A stretch of 64,000 nt of DNA, from contig NZ_AUFW01000012.1 of NCBI RefSeq assembly GCF_000426705.1, positions 62,001 through 126,000 of the forward strand. Direction: 5' to 3'. Below, piece by piece: positions 27,276-35,848 of the stretch. Numbering within the stretch: the stretch's first letter is position 1; each line of letters begins with the position of its first letter. Made by a program: the position numbers and the translations under genes. The notes under the pieces are model-generated. The model did no database searches. It was not told the origin of the DNA and saw only the letters and a program-made list of their open reading frames with translations. Source of the stretch: Spirochaeta cellobiosiphila DSM 17781. Its GTDB lineage: Bacteria > Spirochaetota > Spirochaetia > DSM-17781.

Positions 27276-28205
27276 ATGATATCTATCTGGAAGACAACTG
27301 ACAAAAAGATGGTCAAATCCATTGTTCTGGAACGAAATAGCTGGGTGGAAGTTGCCAATCCCAGTGAAAGCGAAATCGAATTCCTAAATGTAGAACACCA
27401 GATTCCTGAAGATCTCATTCTGGATATACTCGATGAAGACGAACGCTCTCGAATAGAAATTACCAATTACTATACCTGCTTAATAACTCGTGTTCCCGTG
27501 TATGATGAAACGAGAGAAGTACGGTATTTTACAGTCCCTTTAGGGATTATCATCTCTAATGGATTAGTGTTCACCATCTGTTCACGTCCCTCAGCCATAC
27601 TTGATGCTGTGGCTAAGAAAATTGGCTCTGTGGCAGATAGTAATGTCTATACTTTTATGTTAGAGATATTGAACAAATCCATTACCAATTATCTGCAATA
27701 CCTTAAGCAAATCAACAAACTTACTAGCCGTATAGAAGAGGATTTGCAGAATGCTGTTAAAAATACAGAATTACTTCAACTTCTGCGTTTGGAGAAATCT
27801 CTCCTCTTCTTTACCACTTCTTTGAAAGGTAATGAAATGTTATTGGAACGTTTTGAGAAGCTCTTTGATTCCAAGTTATCCAGTTCGCAAAGAGAAGCTT
27901 TGGAAGATCTGAGGATTGAAGTAAGACAAGCTCAGGAGATGACCTCTATCTATTCGAATATCCTCAGTGGAATGATGGATATTCTCGCCTCTGTTATCTC
28001 TAACAATCTGAATGTTGTTATGAAACGATTGACTCAGATATCCATAGTATTAATGATCCCAACATTTATCGCCAGCTTATATGGTATGAATGTATCCCAT
28101 CTTCCTTTTCATGATAAAAGCTGGGCCTTCCCGGCTATATTGGGTGTTTCTACTGCATTGGCTCTCATCAGTGCCATGTTTGTATCCAGGCAGAAGAAGT
28201 TTTGA
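27276..28205 (+). CDS. corA: CorA-family divalent metal transporter
   Basis: The 309-residue protein has a large cytoplasmic N-terminal domain and two C-terminal membrane helices (about 250-270 and 282-302). The conserved filter motif is YGMN (about residues 268-271, in IASLYGMNVSHLPF). CorA pentamers conduct Mg2+ and sometimes Co2+ or Ni2+ inward. The start is ATG at 27276 with GGAGG just before it. A promoter and a long structured leader stand upstream, which would suit a metal-responsive control. Confidence 0.92.
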   Translation: MISIWKTTDKKMVKSIVLERNSWVEVANPSESEIEFLNVEHQIPEDLILDILDEDERSRIEITNYYTCLITRVPVYDETREVRYFTVPLGIIISNGLVFTICSRPSAILDAVAKKIGSVADSNVYTFMLEILNKSITNYLQYLKQINKLTSRIEEDLQNAVKNTELLQLLRLEKSLLFFTTSLKGNEMLLERFEKLFDSKLSSSQREALEDLRIEVRQAQEMTSIYSNILSGMMDILASVISNNLNVVMKRLTQISIVLMIPTFIASLYGMNVSHLPFHDKSWAFPAILGVSTALALISAMFVSRQKKF

Positions 28206-28222
28206 TTACTGGGTTTTATAAT

Positions 28223-28304
28223 TTTGCTTATTGAAAACATTTAGAATCCAATAAGCAAATAGGTGGTTTGCTTATTGAAAACAGATGATTTTCAATGGGC
28301 AAAC
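28223..28304. repeat. two tandem hairpins built on a direct repeat
   Basis: TTTGCTTATTGAAAACA occurs at 28223-28239 and 28267-28283 (period 44). Each copy starts an inverted repeat: TTTGCTTATTG pairs with CAATAAGCAAA at 28249-28259, and GTTTGCTTATTGAAAA (28266-28281) pairs with 28289-28304 apart from mismatch/wobble positions. It lies between convergent corA and ldh, so a bidirectional terminator or a small repeat element is likely. Confidence 0.65.
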
Positions 28305-28307
28305 AGC

Positions 28308-29348
28308 CTAAAAGCAACGGCCTGTTGAGTCTTTGGCACATTCAGGACTGGAACATCGGTAGCACACTTCGTTTACTAACTTCTCTCCGGCAAGGTAGGC
28401 TTTGACATTATCCAGGGATGTTTCGGCTATATTATTGAGAGCTTCATGTGTCAGGAAGGCCTGATGAGAAGTGATCAATACATTTGGGAAGGAGAGTAGT
28501 CTGGCTAAGGTGTCATCAGTAATTCCTTCAATGCTCATATCTTCAAAGAAATAATCTCCCTCTTCTTCATATACATCAAGACCGGCTGCTCCAATTTTGC
28601 GATTCTTTAATCCATCAACAAGGGCTTTAGAATCAATCAAACCACCACGTCCTGTGTTGATAATGATAACGCCTTGTTTCATCTGGCTAATAGCATGAGC
28701 TCCAATAATGTATTGAGTCTCAGGAGTTAATGGACAATGAAGGCTTATAATATCAGCTGATTGAAAGAGCTCATCCAGGCTCTTATAGGTAAATCCTAAT
28801 TCTTGGGAGGCCTGTTCATTGGGGTAGGGATCATAGGCGACAATATTCATTCCAAAACCTTTTAATAAACCAATCATCACCTGTCCAATCTTCCCGGTTC
28901 CAATGATACCCATGGTTTTGCCATGCATATCGAAGCCCGTTAAACCACGCAAAGTAAAGTTGCTTTCTTTGGTTCGGATATAAGCTTTATGGGTCTTTCG
29001 ATTCACGGTCATGATGAGGGCCAAGGCATGTTCTGCCACAGCATAGGGACTATAAGCGGGAACCCGGAGAACATGGATTCGCTTGTGTGCTGATTTAAGA
29101 TCCACATTATTATAACCGGCACAGCGCATGATCAGAACTTTTGTTCCCTGTTGTTCCAGTATATCCAGAACTTGATTGTCCAGGGTGTCATTTACAAAGG
29201 CGCATACCGCTTCATATCCCTTGGCTAAGAGGGCCGTATCAGGATTAAGTTTGGGTTCAAAGAACTTAAGAGTGTATCCATAAGCCTCATTCTTATTAAT
29301 AAAGGACTCTACATCATAGGGCTTTGAGTCGAAAAAAGCTATTTTCAT
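28308..29348 (-). CDS. ldhA: D-lactate dehydrogenase (2-hydroxyacid dehydrogenase family)
   Basis: The 346-residue NAD-dependent enzyme reduces pyruvate to D-lactate. It has the Rossmann motif MGIIGTGKIGQVMIG, a conserved Arg-containing segment INTGRGGLIDSKAL, the catalytic Glu in YEEEGDYF, and the His in LITSHQAFLT. It matches LdhA-type enzymes in length apart from an unusual Cys-rich tail (C329, C332, C337, C345). The start is ATG with AGGAGA upstream. Lactate production would help reoxidise NADH alongside the hydrogenase. Confidence 0.92.
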   Translation of the reverse strand: MKIAFFDSKPYDVESFINKNEAYGYTLKFFEPKLNPDTALLAKGYEAVCAFVNDTLDNQVLDILEQQGTKVLIMRCAGYNNVDLKSAHKRIHVLRVPAYSPYAVAEHALALIMTVNRKTHKAYIRTKESNFTLRGLTGFDMHGKTMGIIGTGKIGQVMIGLLKGFGMNIVAYDPYPNEQASQELGFTYKSLDELFQSADIISLHCPLTPETQYIIGAHAISQMKQGVIIINTGRGGLIDSKALVDGLKNRKIGAAGLDVYEEEGDYFFEDMSIEGITDDTLARLLSFPNVLITSHQAFLTHEALNNIAETSLDNVKAYLAGEKLVNEVCYRCSSPECAKDSTGRCF

Positions 29349-29560
29349 GGTCTTCTCCTAAATCTATTGTTTACTATCATAATAAGGATAGATTCTTTTA
29401 CATAAATAGTGAAGAATCGGTCTAATGACAAGAGTCTTTACAAAATAAGGTCAAAAAGAGATAAAAATAATCGATATAAAAGGATCTTTTGAGTTCAGTG
29501 GTATAAAGTATTCTTTGAAAAAATGCGATATATGCATATCTTGTAAGAGGAGATAGCCAA

Positions 29561-30061
29561 ATGAAAAAATACGCAATCATCAGTATACTGATTGGTCTTG
29601 CCTCAATGGTAGGAGCCCAATCCTTTAATGCATCCTTTGGTGCTGATTTTACATCAAAGCGTGCTTATGTTAACTTTGGTGGCGCCTTTGTGACCTTGGT
29701 CAGTACAAACACAGAATTCGAAATAGGTTCAGCTGTTGGTATCCAAACAGAACAGAATGATGGCAATACTGAAGCAAATTTTATTGTGCCTGTTAATATA
29801 GGACTTAACTTTGTATTCCCTTTTCAACCTACTTTTGATGGACTGGTAGGTATAGGTTTAGAACCTACTTTTCTCTTTCCCGGTGAAGATGATGAAGATG
29901 TTAACTTTCTTCTGGGACCATCAATTAAGTTAGGAACCAGGGTAAAGATTCATGATAATCTTAAATGGTATGTGGAAGCTAAAGAATCTATGCTAATCGG
30001 ACCTCCCGATTGGATTAATCTTAAGACTACCGTATCAACAGGGTTTAATTTTAGTTTATAG
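29561..30061 (+). CDS. exported beta-rich protein, probably outer-membrane
   Basis: The 166-residue product has a signal peptide (about 1-19, ending VGAQ) and strand-rich sequence with alternating hydrophobic residues (SFNASFGADF, FIVPVNIGLNFVFPF, FLLGPSIKLGTRVKI, TVSTGFNFSL). The last residue pair is Ser-Leu after an aromatic, compatible with a small outer-membrane barrel. The function is unknown. GAGGAGA lies 8 nt before the ATG. The 212 bp upstream contain a palindrome ATATGCATAT in the promoter region but no gene. Confidence 0.65.
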   Translation: MKKYAIISILIGLASMVGAQSFNASFGADFTSKRAYVNFGGAFVTLVSTNTEFEIGSAVGIQTEQNDGNTEANFIVPVNIGLNFVFPFQPTFDGLVGIGLEPTFLFPGEDDEDVNFLLGPSIKLGTRVKIHDNLKWYVEAKESMLIGPPDWINLKTTVSTGFNFSL

Positions 30062-30069
30062 GTCGTTTC

Positions 30070-30699
30070 ATGATTGAATATGTCAATTATCATGATCCTG
30101 ATGACAGGATCATTAAAAGGGCGGTACATATACTAACTGAGGGTGGGCTTATCGCCTACCCTACAGATTCGAGCTGGGCTATTGGATGTTCAAGCGAATC
30201 CAGCAAAGGTATTGATGCCTTAACAAAGCTAAGGGATAAGAAGAAAAATAAATTATCTCTTATCTGTTCCTCTATTAGTGAAATGAGTAGTGTGGCTCAT
30301 GTAGATAATCAAAGTTTCCGTCTCATTAAACATTATACTCCCGGGCCGTATGTCTTTATCCTTGAAACGATTCAAAAGATAGAGAAAAAGATAGGAATCA
30401 AACGTCCGGAGATAGGGTTACGTATTCCTGATCATAGGGTCCCTATTTGTCTTGTGGAGGCATTAGGTGTTCCCCTTTTTTCCATAACCGCCGGTAAGGA
30501 CTTGATAGATCAGGATGTAGATGTGGAATATCCAGAGGATAATTTATTAGAATGTGGTTGGGAATTAGAATCCATTAATGGAATTGATCTTATCATCGAT
30601 TCCGGTGAACCTTTGGAAAAATCCCTATCTACAGTGGTTAAACTGGAAAGGGGTGAGGCTCAGATTATTAGGCAAGGCAAAGGGCCTTGGGAACAATAA
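30070..30699 (+). CDS. YrdC/Sua5 superfamily protein, YciO-like
   Basis: The 209-residue protein has the YrdC fold signature GGLIAYPTDSSWAIGC and a nucleotide-binding segment with DKKKNKLSLIC in place of the KRPxxKPL pattern typical of TsaC. It more closely resembles YciO than TsaC, with later GPYVFIL and IGLRIPDH. Members bind ATP and threonine or related acids and take part in tRNA t6A synthesis (TsaC) or unknown chemistry (YciO). It starts 8 bp after the barrel-like gene. No second TsaC gene is in the window to compare. Confidence 0.82.
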   Translation: MIEYVNYHDPDDRIIKRAVHILTEGGLIAYPTDSSWAIGCSSESSKGIDALTKLRDKKKNKLSLICSSISEMSSVAHVDNQSFRLIKHYTPGPYVFILETIQKIEKKIGIKRPEIGLRIPDHRVPICLVEALGVPLFSITAGKDLIDQDVDVEYPEDNLLECGWELESINGIDLIIDSGEPLEKSLSTVVKLERGEAQIIRQGKGPWEQ

Positions 30700-30761
30700 C
30701 CACACAATTACAATACAAAATATCAAGATCCATATATACTAAGTGGGGAGGTTAGCTTTCG

Positions 30762-31469
30762 ATGTTCAAATCCCTTTTATCTAAACTCTACATGATGAGA
30801 GTCTATTCTATGTCTATTAGGCAAATCCATTGGACTAAAATATATCCAATATTCACCAAAGCGTATAAGTTTGGTCATTTGTCTTTAAGCCAAATGAACC
30901 GTTTGCTTTTTATGAGTATCAAGAAGAATGAGTTATCTATGAGTGAAAAAATCATTCATAGTATTGAAGCTATTGAGGCCAAAAATGAAAAGCAGATCCG
31001 GGAAAGGAGAAATGCCCAAGTTTATAAAGCTTTGTGGTTATGGAAGCTTGATGATATTCAAGCTTCCTGGGCCATTTTAAAGGACCTTCATAATCAAGGT
31101 TTTCGTAATACTGTATTTTATGGCTGTCTAGGCTTCATAGCCTCATTAGCTCTCAAGAAGGAAGAGGCTCTGGTTATCTGTCAGGAGGCCTATGATTATG
31201 ACCATACGGATAGTGTCATTCTGGACAATCTTGGTTCCATATTGATTGATTTAGGCCGAACAGTGGAGGCCTCTGAAATCTACGGTCAGCTTATATCTTC
31301 CAATCCTCAGTTTGTAGAAGCCTGGTATAACTATGGACGTCTTTTATTAGTCCAGGATAAATCAGATGAAGCAAAAGAAGCTGTTTACAAAGCTAAGACC
31401 TTTGAATTAACTGGTGTTACGACTATTAAAGCTTCTGATTTGGAAGAATTGGAAAAGAAAGTAGGTTAG
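30762..31469 (+). CDS. TPR-repeat protein
   Basis: The 235-residue protein contains tetratricopeptide-like helical pairs (residues about 85-205, for example SVILDNLGSILIDLGRTVEASEIYGQLI, then EAWYNYGRLLLVQDKSDEAKEAVYKA). The N-terminus is basic and hydrophobic but lacks a clear cleavage site. TPRs mediate protein contacts. GGGGAGG lies 11 nt before the ATG. It leads a tight run of three genes (ending at 32582) with short gaps, so they probably act together. The partner is unknown. Confidence 0.75.
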   Translation: MFKSLLSKLYMMRVYSMSIRQIHWTKIYPIFTKAYKFGHLSLSQMNRLLFMSIKKNELSMSEKIIHSIEAIEAKNEKQIRERRNAQVYKALWLWKLDDIQASWAILKDLHNQGFRNTVFYGCLGFIASLALKKEEALVICQEAYDYDHTDSVILDNLGSILIDLGRTVEASEIYGQLISSNPQFVEAWYNYGRLLLVQDKSDEAKEAVYKAKTFELTGVTTIKASDLEELEKKVG

Positions 31470-31478
31470 GAGTTTATT

Positions 31479-32063
31479 TTGGCAGATCAAGATCTGATTA
31501 ATGTTCTTGATTTTATATTAAATAGGGCTGACTCTCCTTCTATAGAAGCAATCGAAGAAGCCCTTAAAAGAAGAAAATCCAACTTAACCCGTATTGGTTC
31601 TATAGGAGTTAGTCCTCAGAAAGCGGCAAAACAGCTGGCGGGACAACTGGAATCTTCTTTGAATCAAACACGTAATATGCTCGAGTCTTCTGTCAAACGA
31701 ATGGCCATTGATGTTATTCGCAAGGAGGCTCCCGAATTAACAGATGAACAGATATCCATGCTGCTTGAAGAGTGGATTCCTAATGAAGATCAGAGACAGA
31801 AAAGAGATTCCAAAGCTATGGAAGCCAAGGTCTCTTTGAATCCTGATATGTTTAAGAAGATGATTAGTGATTTTCTGAGCTTCTCTACAGGTAAGATGAG
31901 TGCTTCCTATCGTATAGAACTGGAAAATCAGATCCCTGGATGGACTGATGTCTATTGGCAGAAATTCCCTTTACGGGTTCGTAAACTGATACGTTTATAT
32001 CTGGATGGATCCATTGATGCTGACAGCTTTTGGGCAGAAGTTGCCCAGTCTCTAGGAGAATAG
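31479..32063 (+). CDS. protein of unknown function in the TPR operon
   Basis: The 194-residue product starts at TTG 31479 with TAGGAG 6 nt before it. It is polar and helical. Features include AAKQLAGQLESSLNQTRN and a C-terminal module with IELENQIPGWTDVYWQKFPLRVRKLIRLYLDG. There is no signal or membrane segment. It sits between two TPR proteins with gaps of 9 and 3 bp, suggesting a shared complex. I do not recognise the family. Confidence 0.6.
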   Translation: MADQDLINVLDFILNRADSPSIEAIEEALKRRKSNLTRIGSIGVSPQKAAKQLAGQLESSLNQTRNMLESSVKRMAIDVIRKEAPELTDEQISMLLEEWIPNEDQRQKRDSKAMEAKVSLNPDMFKKMISDFLSFSTGKMSASYRIELENQIPGWTDVYWQKFPLRVRKLIRLYLDGSIDADSFWAEVAQSLGE

Positions 32064-32066
32064 TTC

Positions 32067-32582
32067 TTGGGTAAATTAGAACAAATGATGCATGAAGCAT
32101 CCTATTTAGTACAGCAAGGTGATTTTAGAAAGGCCCTTAAAAGTTTACAGAAAGCCCAATCAGAATGGCCTATGGAGCCTTTGGTATATTTTAACCAGGG
32201 AATGGTTTATTACTTTAAGAAGAAATATAAAATGGCTCTTAAGAAGTTTAATGAGTCTATATCTTTGGGTGGTGCTGATCCGGATCTGTTTAATCAGTGG
32301 GGCTTGTGCTTGGATCATCTAAACCGCAGAAAAGAAGCTCGTGAAGCTTACCTAACAGCTCTGTCCCTTGATGAACAGTACTGGAAAGCCCTTAATAATC
32401 TGGGTGTTTTGGCCTTTCTTGAGGAAGACTATCCACAAGCTATTGAGTATTTTAATCAGACCCTTTCTCTCAATCCCTCTAATGGAGATACCTGGTATAA
32501 CCTGAGAGATTCCTATCGGGAAGTGGGGGACCACGTCGCTGCGGATTATGCAGATCAAAGATACCAAGAGTTGTGCCCCTAA
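32067..32582 (+). CDS. TPR-repeat protein
   Basis: The 171-residue protein starts at TTG 32067, with AGGAGA in the tail of the previous gene 6 nt before it. It consists of about four TPR units (for example YFNQGMVYYFKKKYKMALKKFNESI and WKALNNLGVLAFLEEDYPQAIEYFNQTL). No signal peptide is present, so it is cytoplasmic. It is the last gene of the TPR run. It is followed by a phosphatase gene with a separate upstream signal. Confidence 0.8.
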   Translation: MGKLEQMMHEASYLVQQGDFRKALKSLQKAQSEWPMEPLVYFNQGMVYYFKKKYKMALKKFNESISLGGADPDLFNQWGLCLDHLNRRKEAREAYLTALSLDEQYWKALNNLGVLAFLEEDYPQAIEYFNQTLSLNPSNGDTWYNLRDSYREVGDHVAADYADQRYQELCP

Positions 32583-32620
32583 TACTTGCTCTTATCGTAA
32601 ATATTTAGCATTTTGTAATA

Positions 32621-33433
32621 ATGAAATACAGAATGCTATTAACAGATATGGATGATACTCTTCTTAATGATAATTGGGAGATCTCCCAGGATAACTTATT
32701 CGCTATGAAGCGCTTGGCCCAAAGTGGTGTGCAAGTGGTTCTCTGCTCCGGTAGACCTACGGCCAGTATGGCAAAATATGCCCATCAATTATTTCCTGAT
32801 AGTAAGGATAATCAATATTTTATCTCCTTCAACGGAGCTTCTATTAACGATATTGCTACAGGAAAGGAAATCTTCCGTAAAGGAGTTCCTGTCGATTTGG
32901 CTAAAGAGGTAGCTGCTCTGGCGACTGAGGAAGGCGTTACTATTCAGTCCTACAAGGGGCAAAAGTTTTATGTCAATGAGTCAAATGACAGAGCCGAATT
33001 ATACTCACGTGCATCAGGAATGGAGTATGAAGCCGTAGGTTCGTTAGTGGATTATATCGATGATGAGCCTCTAAAATTATTGATTAATGCGCCAGAGGAG
33101 GATCTGGACCGTATCTATCCTAAGGCAAAAGCTATTGCAGAGGGGCGTCTTTATATGAGTTATTCCAAACCTATATATTTGGAGTTTTTGAATAAAGAAG
33201 TGAATAAAGGTTTTGCAATGCTCGAATTAGCTAAGATGCTTAACATAAGTAAAGAGGAGATTGTGGCAGTCGGCGATAGTTTTAACGACCGTGAGATGAT
33301 CGAAGCGGCTGGTATGGGGGTTGCTGTGGCAAATGCCCGGGATGCGGTTAAGGATATTGCTGATTATGTGACAACAAGATCCCACTCTGAATCAGCTCTG
33401 GCTGAGGTGATTCAAAGGTTTTGGGATCTATAA
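32621..33433 (+). CDS. HAD-superfamily phosphatase, Cof type
   Basis: The 270-residue enzyme has the four HAD motifs: I LLTDMDDTLLND, II VLCSGRP, III the Lys in a downstream segment (ELAKMLNI is between), and IV VAVGDSFNDREMIEAAGMGVAV. A cap of type IIB sits between residues about 85 and 190. Cof-like enzymes dephosphorylate sugar phosphates or other small phosphates; the substrate here is unknown. The ATG has no Shine-Dalgarno, with a TTGCTC/CATTTT pair in weak promoter positions upstream. It converges on the XRE-cupin gene. Confidence 0.92.
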   Translation: MKYRMLLTDMDDTLLNDNWEISQDNLFAMKRLAQSGVQVVLCSGRPTASMAKYAHQLFPDSKDNQYFISFNGASINDIATGKEIFRKGVPVDLAKEVAALATEEGVTIQSYKGQKFYVNESNDRAELYSRASGMEYEAVGSLVDYIDDEPLKLLINAPEEDLDRIYPKAKAIAEGRLYMSYSKPIYLEFLNKEVNKGFAMLELAKMLNISKEEIVAVGDSFNDREMIEAAGMGVAVANARDAVKDIADYVTTRSHSESALAEVIQRFWDL

Positions 33434-33437
33434 TAGA

Positions 33438-34040
33438 TTAGACTTCAGAGGATTCTTCTGTTTGATTATAGAAGAGGATCTTAGGGGGGGTGATCACCCA
33501 TAAAGCTTTAAGGGTCTCCTCTCCTGTATTACGTATAATATGGGGCAGGTCACTTGAGAAAGAGACACTGTCCCCTTCTTCGAAAGGAAATACTTCCTTG
33601 CCGTATTGAAGCTCACCTGTTCCACTCATAATAAATCCAAGTTCTTTACCTGTGTGTCCGAACTCTTCATGTCCCTTAGAGATTCCTGGTGGAATTTCTA
33701 AAATAAAAGCTTCAATAGCATACTTATCTGTTGAACCTGGCAATACTGTTAATTGATGGTAGTTGATTCCTTCTAATAGAACAGATGGCCTTTTTGCTTT
33801 TTTTACAATGGTTACTTTTCTTTGTCTTTGTAGATCTGCGAATAAATAATCCAGTTCAATCTGCAGTGCATCGGCGATGGCAAATAGTGTATCTATGGAA
33901 GGGCTGACTTTGTTTCGTTCAATCTGCGAAATGAGACTTTCAGAAACACCGGCTATTTCGGCAACAGCTTTAAGGGTGATTCCTTTCTTTTCTCTCAGAT
34001 TTCTTAACTTCTCTCCAAATCGATACTTTAATTTTTTCAC
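33438..34040 (-). CDS. XRE-family regulator with a cupin domain
   Basis: The 200-residue protein has an N-terminal helix-turn-helix (about 10-65: RNLREKKGITLKAVAEIAGVSESLISQIERNKVSPS) and a C-terminal cupin (about 110-190: IPPGISKGHEEFGHTGKELGFIMSGTGE, later EEGDSVSFSSDLPHIIRN). This arrangement is typical of regulators such as PuuR or those of amino acid and polyamine metabolism. The start is GTG at 34040. GGTTATCTAAACC at 34041-34053 overlaps its likely -10 and could be an autoregulatory site. The thioesterase gene is divergent. Confidence 0.9.
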   Translation of the reverse strand: MKKLKYRFGEKLRNLREKKGITLKAVAEIAGVSESLISQIERNKVSPSIDTLFAIADALQIELDYLFADLQRQRKVTIVKKAKRPSVLLEGINYHQLTVLPGSTDKYAIEAFILEIPPGISKGHEEFGHTGKELGFIMSGTGELQYGKEVFPFEEGDSVSFSSDLPHIIRNTGEETLKALWVITPPKILFYNQTEESSEV

Positions 34041-34180
34041 GGTTATCTAAACCCTCCAGAATGAAAACTAAGGTTTTAAATCCCTTTTGTCAATAAAAGC
34101 TCAAAGGTTGAGACCTATCAGTTGAATCAAATAAGCACTATAATGACGTATTCATATGACAAGGAGTTAATAACAAGTAT

Positions 34181-34912
34181 ATGGATAATGTAATTTTTGA
34201 AGATAATTATCGAGTGACTTTTGTAGACTGTAATGCAAAGGGAGTCATTAAAGCGTCTGCTATTATGGATGTTCTCCAGGAGGTCGCCGGAGCTCATAGT
34301 GGGGCTATTGGCTACTCTTGGGAAAAACTTCATGATTTGGGATTTGTTTTTCTTTTGTCCCGCATTGGATTTGAGATGCATCAATATCCAGGTAATGGAG
34401 ATATTATTAAGATCCTTACATGGACAACAGAGGCTAGGGGATTTGTAGGTGAGAGGCATTACCAGTTACGAAATGCTTCTAATGAGCTTGTCTGTGAAGC
34501 TCAAACGACTTGGATTTTATTTGATTTAAAGAAAGGTCGTCCTGCTCGTCCGGGTAATCTTCTGGAAGAATTTCCTGTCCGAAAGGATTATAGCTCTCCC
34601 ATTAATGCGGTTAAGCTAGAGGCTGTGAGTAATCCTTCTTCCTTTACTGATTGGTCTGTTCGCTACTCTGATTTGGATATGAATCAGCATGTTAATAATT
34701 CACGATACCTGCATTGGCTTCTTGATACTTACGATATGGACCACCATACAGGACATGTTCTTAGTGAGGTCCAGGGGAATTTTCTGAATGAAGTTCATTA
34801 TGGTGATCCTCTTCAATTTTATAAGGACTCTAAGGGGAACAGTGATCTAATATCAGGTCGAAGTGGTGATAAAGAATTATTCCGTTTTAGATTGAATTGG
34901 CGCGCTCATTAA
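34181..34912 (+). CDS. acyl-ACP thioesterase
   Basis: The 243-residue protein is two hot-dog domains typical of bacterial FatA/FatB-like acyl-ACP thioesterases: N-terminal NYRVTFVDCNAKGVIKAS and GAHSGAIGYSWEKL, WTTEARGFVGERHY, and C-terminal VRYSDLDMNQHVNNSRYLHWLLD with the catalytic Asn/His-type residues. It hydrolyses acyl-ACP to end fatty acid synthesis. AAGGAG lies about 14 nt before the ATG, and TATAAT (34139-34144) stands upstream. It overlaps the convergent regulator gene by 36 bp. Confidence 0.88.
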   Translation: MDNVIFEDNYRVTFVDCNAKGVIKASAIMDVLQEVAGAHSGAIGYSWEKLHDLGFVFLLSRIGFEMHQYPGNGDIIKILTWTTEARGFVGERHYQLRNASNELVCEAQTTWILFDLKKGRPARPGNLLEEFPVRKDYSSPINAVKLEAVSNPSSFTDWSVRYSDLDMNQHVNNSRYLHWLLDTYDMDHHTGHVLSEVQGNFLNEVHYGDPLQFYKDSKGNSDLISGRSGDKELFRFRLNWRAH

Positions 34913-35779
34913 TCTTAGGAGCTTTTCTACGCCTCCGAATAGGTCTTCTGATGTATAAACCCTTATTTTTCCCAGTTCTGGGATACTTGATGTTTTGCTG
35001 AGACCGGATCCCCCTATCATTATCATCTTTAATTCAGAGCAATACTCTTCAATGGTTTTAAGATTCTGTTGTAAAGATGGTAATGATTTTTCCTGAGTTA
35101 TGGATAAGACCAAGGCATCGGGATTGATTTGATTGATCCACTGACATGTTTCTTCCAAAGGTAATTTTTGACCAATGAAAAAGGTTTTTACTCCCTCCTG
35201 TTCTAACAAATCACAAAAAATTCTTAAAGGGATAATGTGTTCTTCTCCTGTAGGCAAAAAGCCTATTACTGTTTTTCCAAGGGTAGGTTTCTTTGGTAGC
35301 TTTTCTCCTAATATGCTGAGTATTTTCATGATTTGGCCGCTGATATAGTGTTCTTGGGCTATTTTTATATGTCCTTCAGACCAGGCCTGGCCGGTCTTCC
35401 AGAGAGCAGACAATATGAGATATTTGTATATTTGATGTGAAGTCGCACCGTACAATAGATTATTATAGACAATAGAAAGGGCTTTCTGCTCATCCCCTTG
35501 TAGAAGTTTTTGGTAGAAAGCCTGGCCCGATTCTATGACTTGTTCGTCCTTAAGGACGCCATAGTAGCCTATACCTGTTCCTAAAAGCTCATCCAGTGAG
35601 CTTTCCAGGGTTTGAGCAAATTTGATTAAAGTTTGTTCATCAGGAAAGCGTTGCCCTTTCTCGTAGTTAGCTATGGCTGACTGTTTGAGACCTACTTTGA
35701 TAGCTAACTGTTCTTGTGTTAGATGCTTTCTTTTTCTGAGGATCTTTAATTGTTGACCAAATGGAGTCATAATTATCAC
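34877..35779 (-). CDS. XRE-type helix-turn-helix fused to a CarH-like B12-binding photosensor domain
   Basis: The 300-residue protein has an XRE helix-turn-helix at residues 8-65 (LRKRKHLTQEQLAIKVGLKQ, then SAIANYEKGQRFPDEQTL). It is followed by a helical bundle (about 85-165) with the W-x9-EH motif at W133, E143 and H144, and a B12 domain (about 168-290) with GEEH and the presumed axial His181, then VLSITQ and GGSGL. W-x9-EH is the hallmark of light-sensing AdoCbl domains of CarH/LitR proteins, which use a MerR-type helix-turn-helix. The GTG at 35779 (or ATG 35770) starts it. It probably regulates the divergent efflux operon. Confidence 0.85.
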   Translation of the reverse strand: MIIMTPFGQQLKILRKRKHLTQEQLAIKVGLKQSAIANYEKGQRFPDEQTLIKFAQTLESSLDELLGTGIGYYGVLKDEQVIESGQAFYQKLLQGDEQKALSIVYNNLLYGATSHQIYKYLILSALWKTGQAWSEGHIKIAQEHYISGQIMKILSILGEKLPKKPTLGKTVIGFLPTGEEHIIPLRIFCDLLEQEGVKTFFIGQKLPLEETCQWINQINPDALVLSITQEKSLPSLQQNLKTIEEYCSELKMIMIGGSGLSKTSSIPELGKIRVYTSEDLFGGVEKLLRLMSAPIQSKTE

Positions 35780-35791
35780 AATCCGTTATAT

Positions 35792-35823
35792 TTTGATTAT
35801 ATTAATATAAGTGATTTGATTAT
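35792..35823. promoter_or_regulatory. candidate operator between the B12 regulator and efflux operon
   Basis: TTTGATTAT occurs at 35792-35800 and 35815-35823 (23 bp apart, about two helical turns) and the perfect palindrome TTATATTAATATAA lies at 35797-35810. Both are in the divergent promoter region and would suit a dimeric or tetrameric XRE-type regulator. Confidence 0.5.
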
Positions 35824-35848
35824 GAACGTAAATAGAAGGAGTCCCTCT

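Noticed and set aside
35750-35848. In-frame N-terminal extension of the efflux adaptor gene
   Set aside because: It would put 33 residues before the lipoprotein signal and run through the regulator promoter region. AAGGAG precedes the ATG at 35849.
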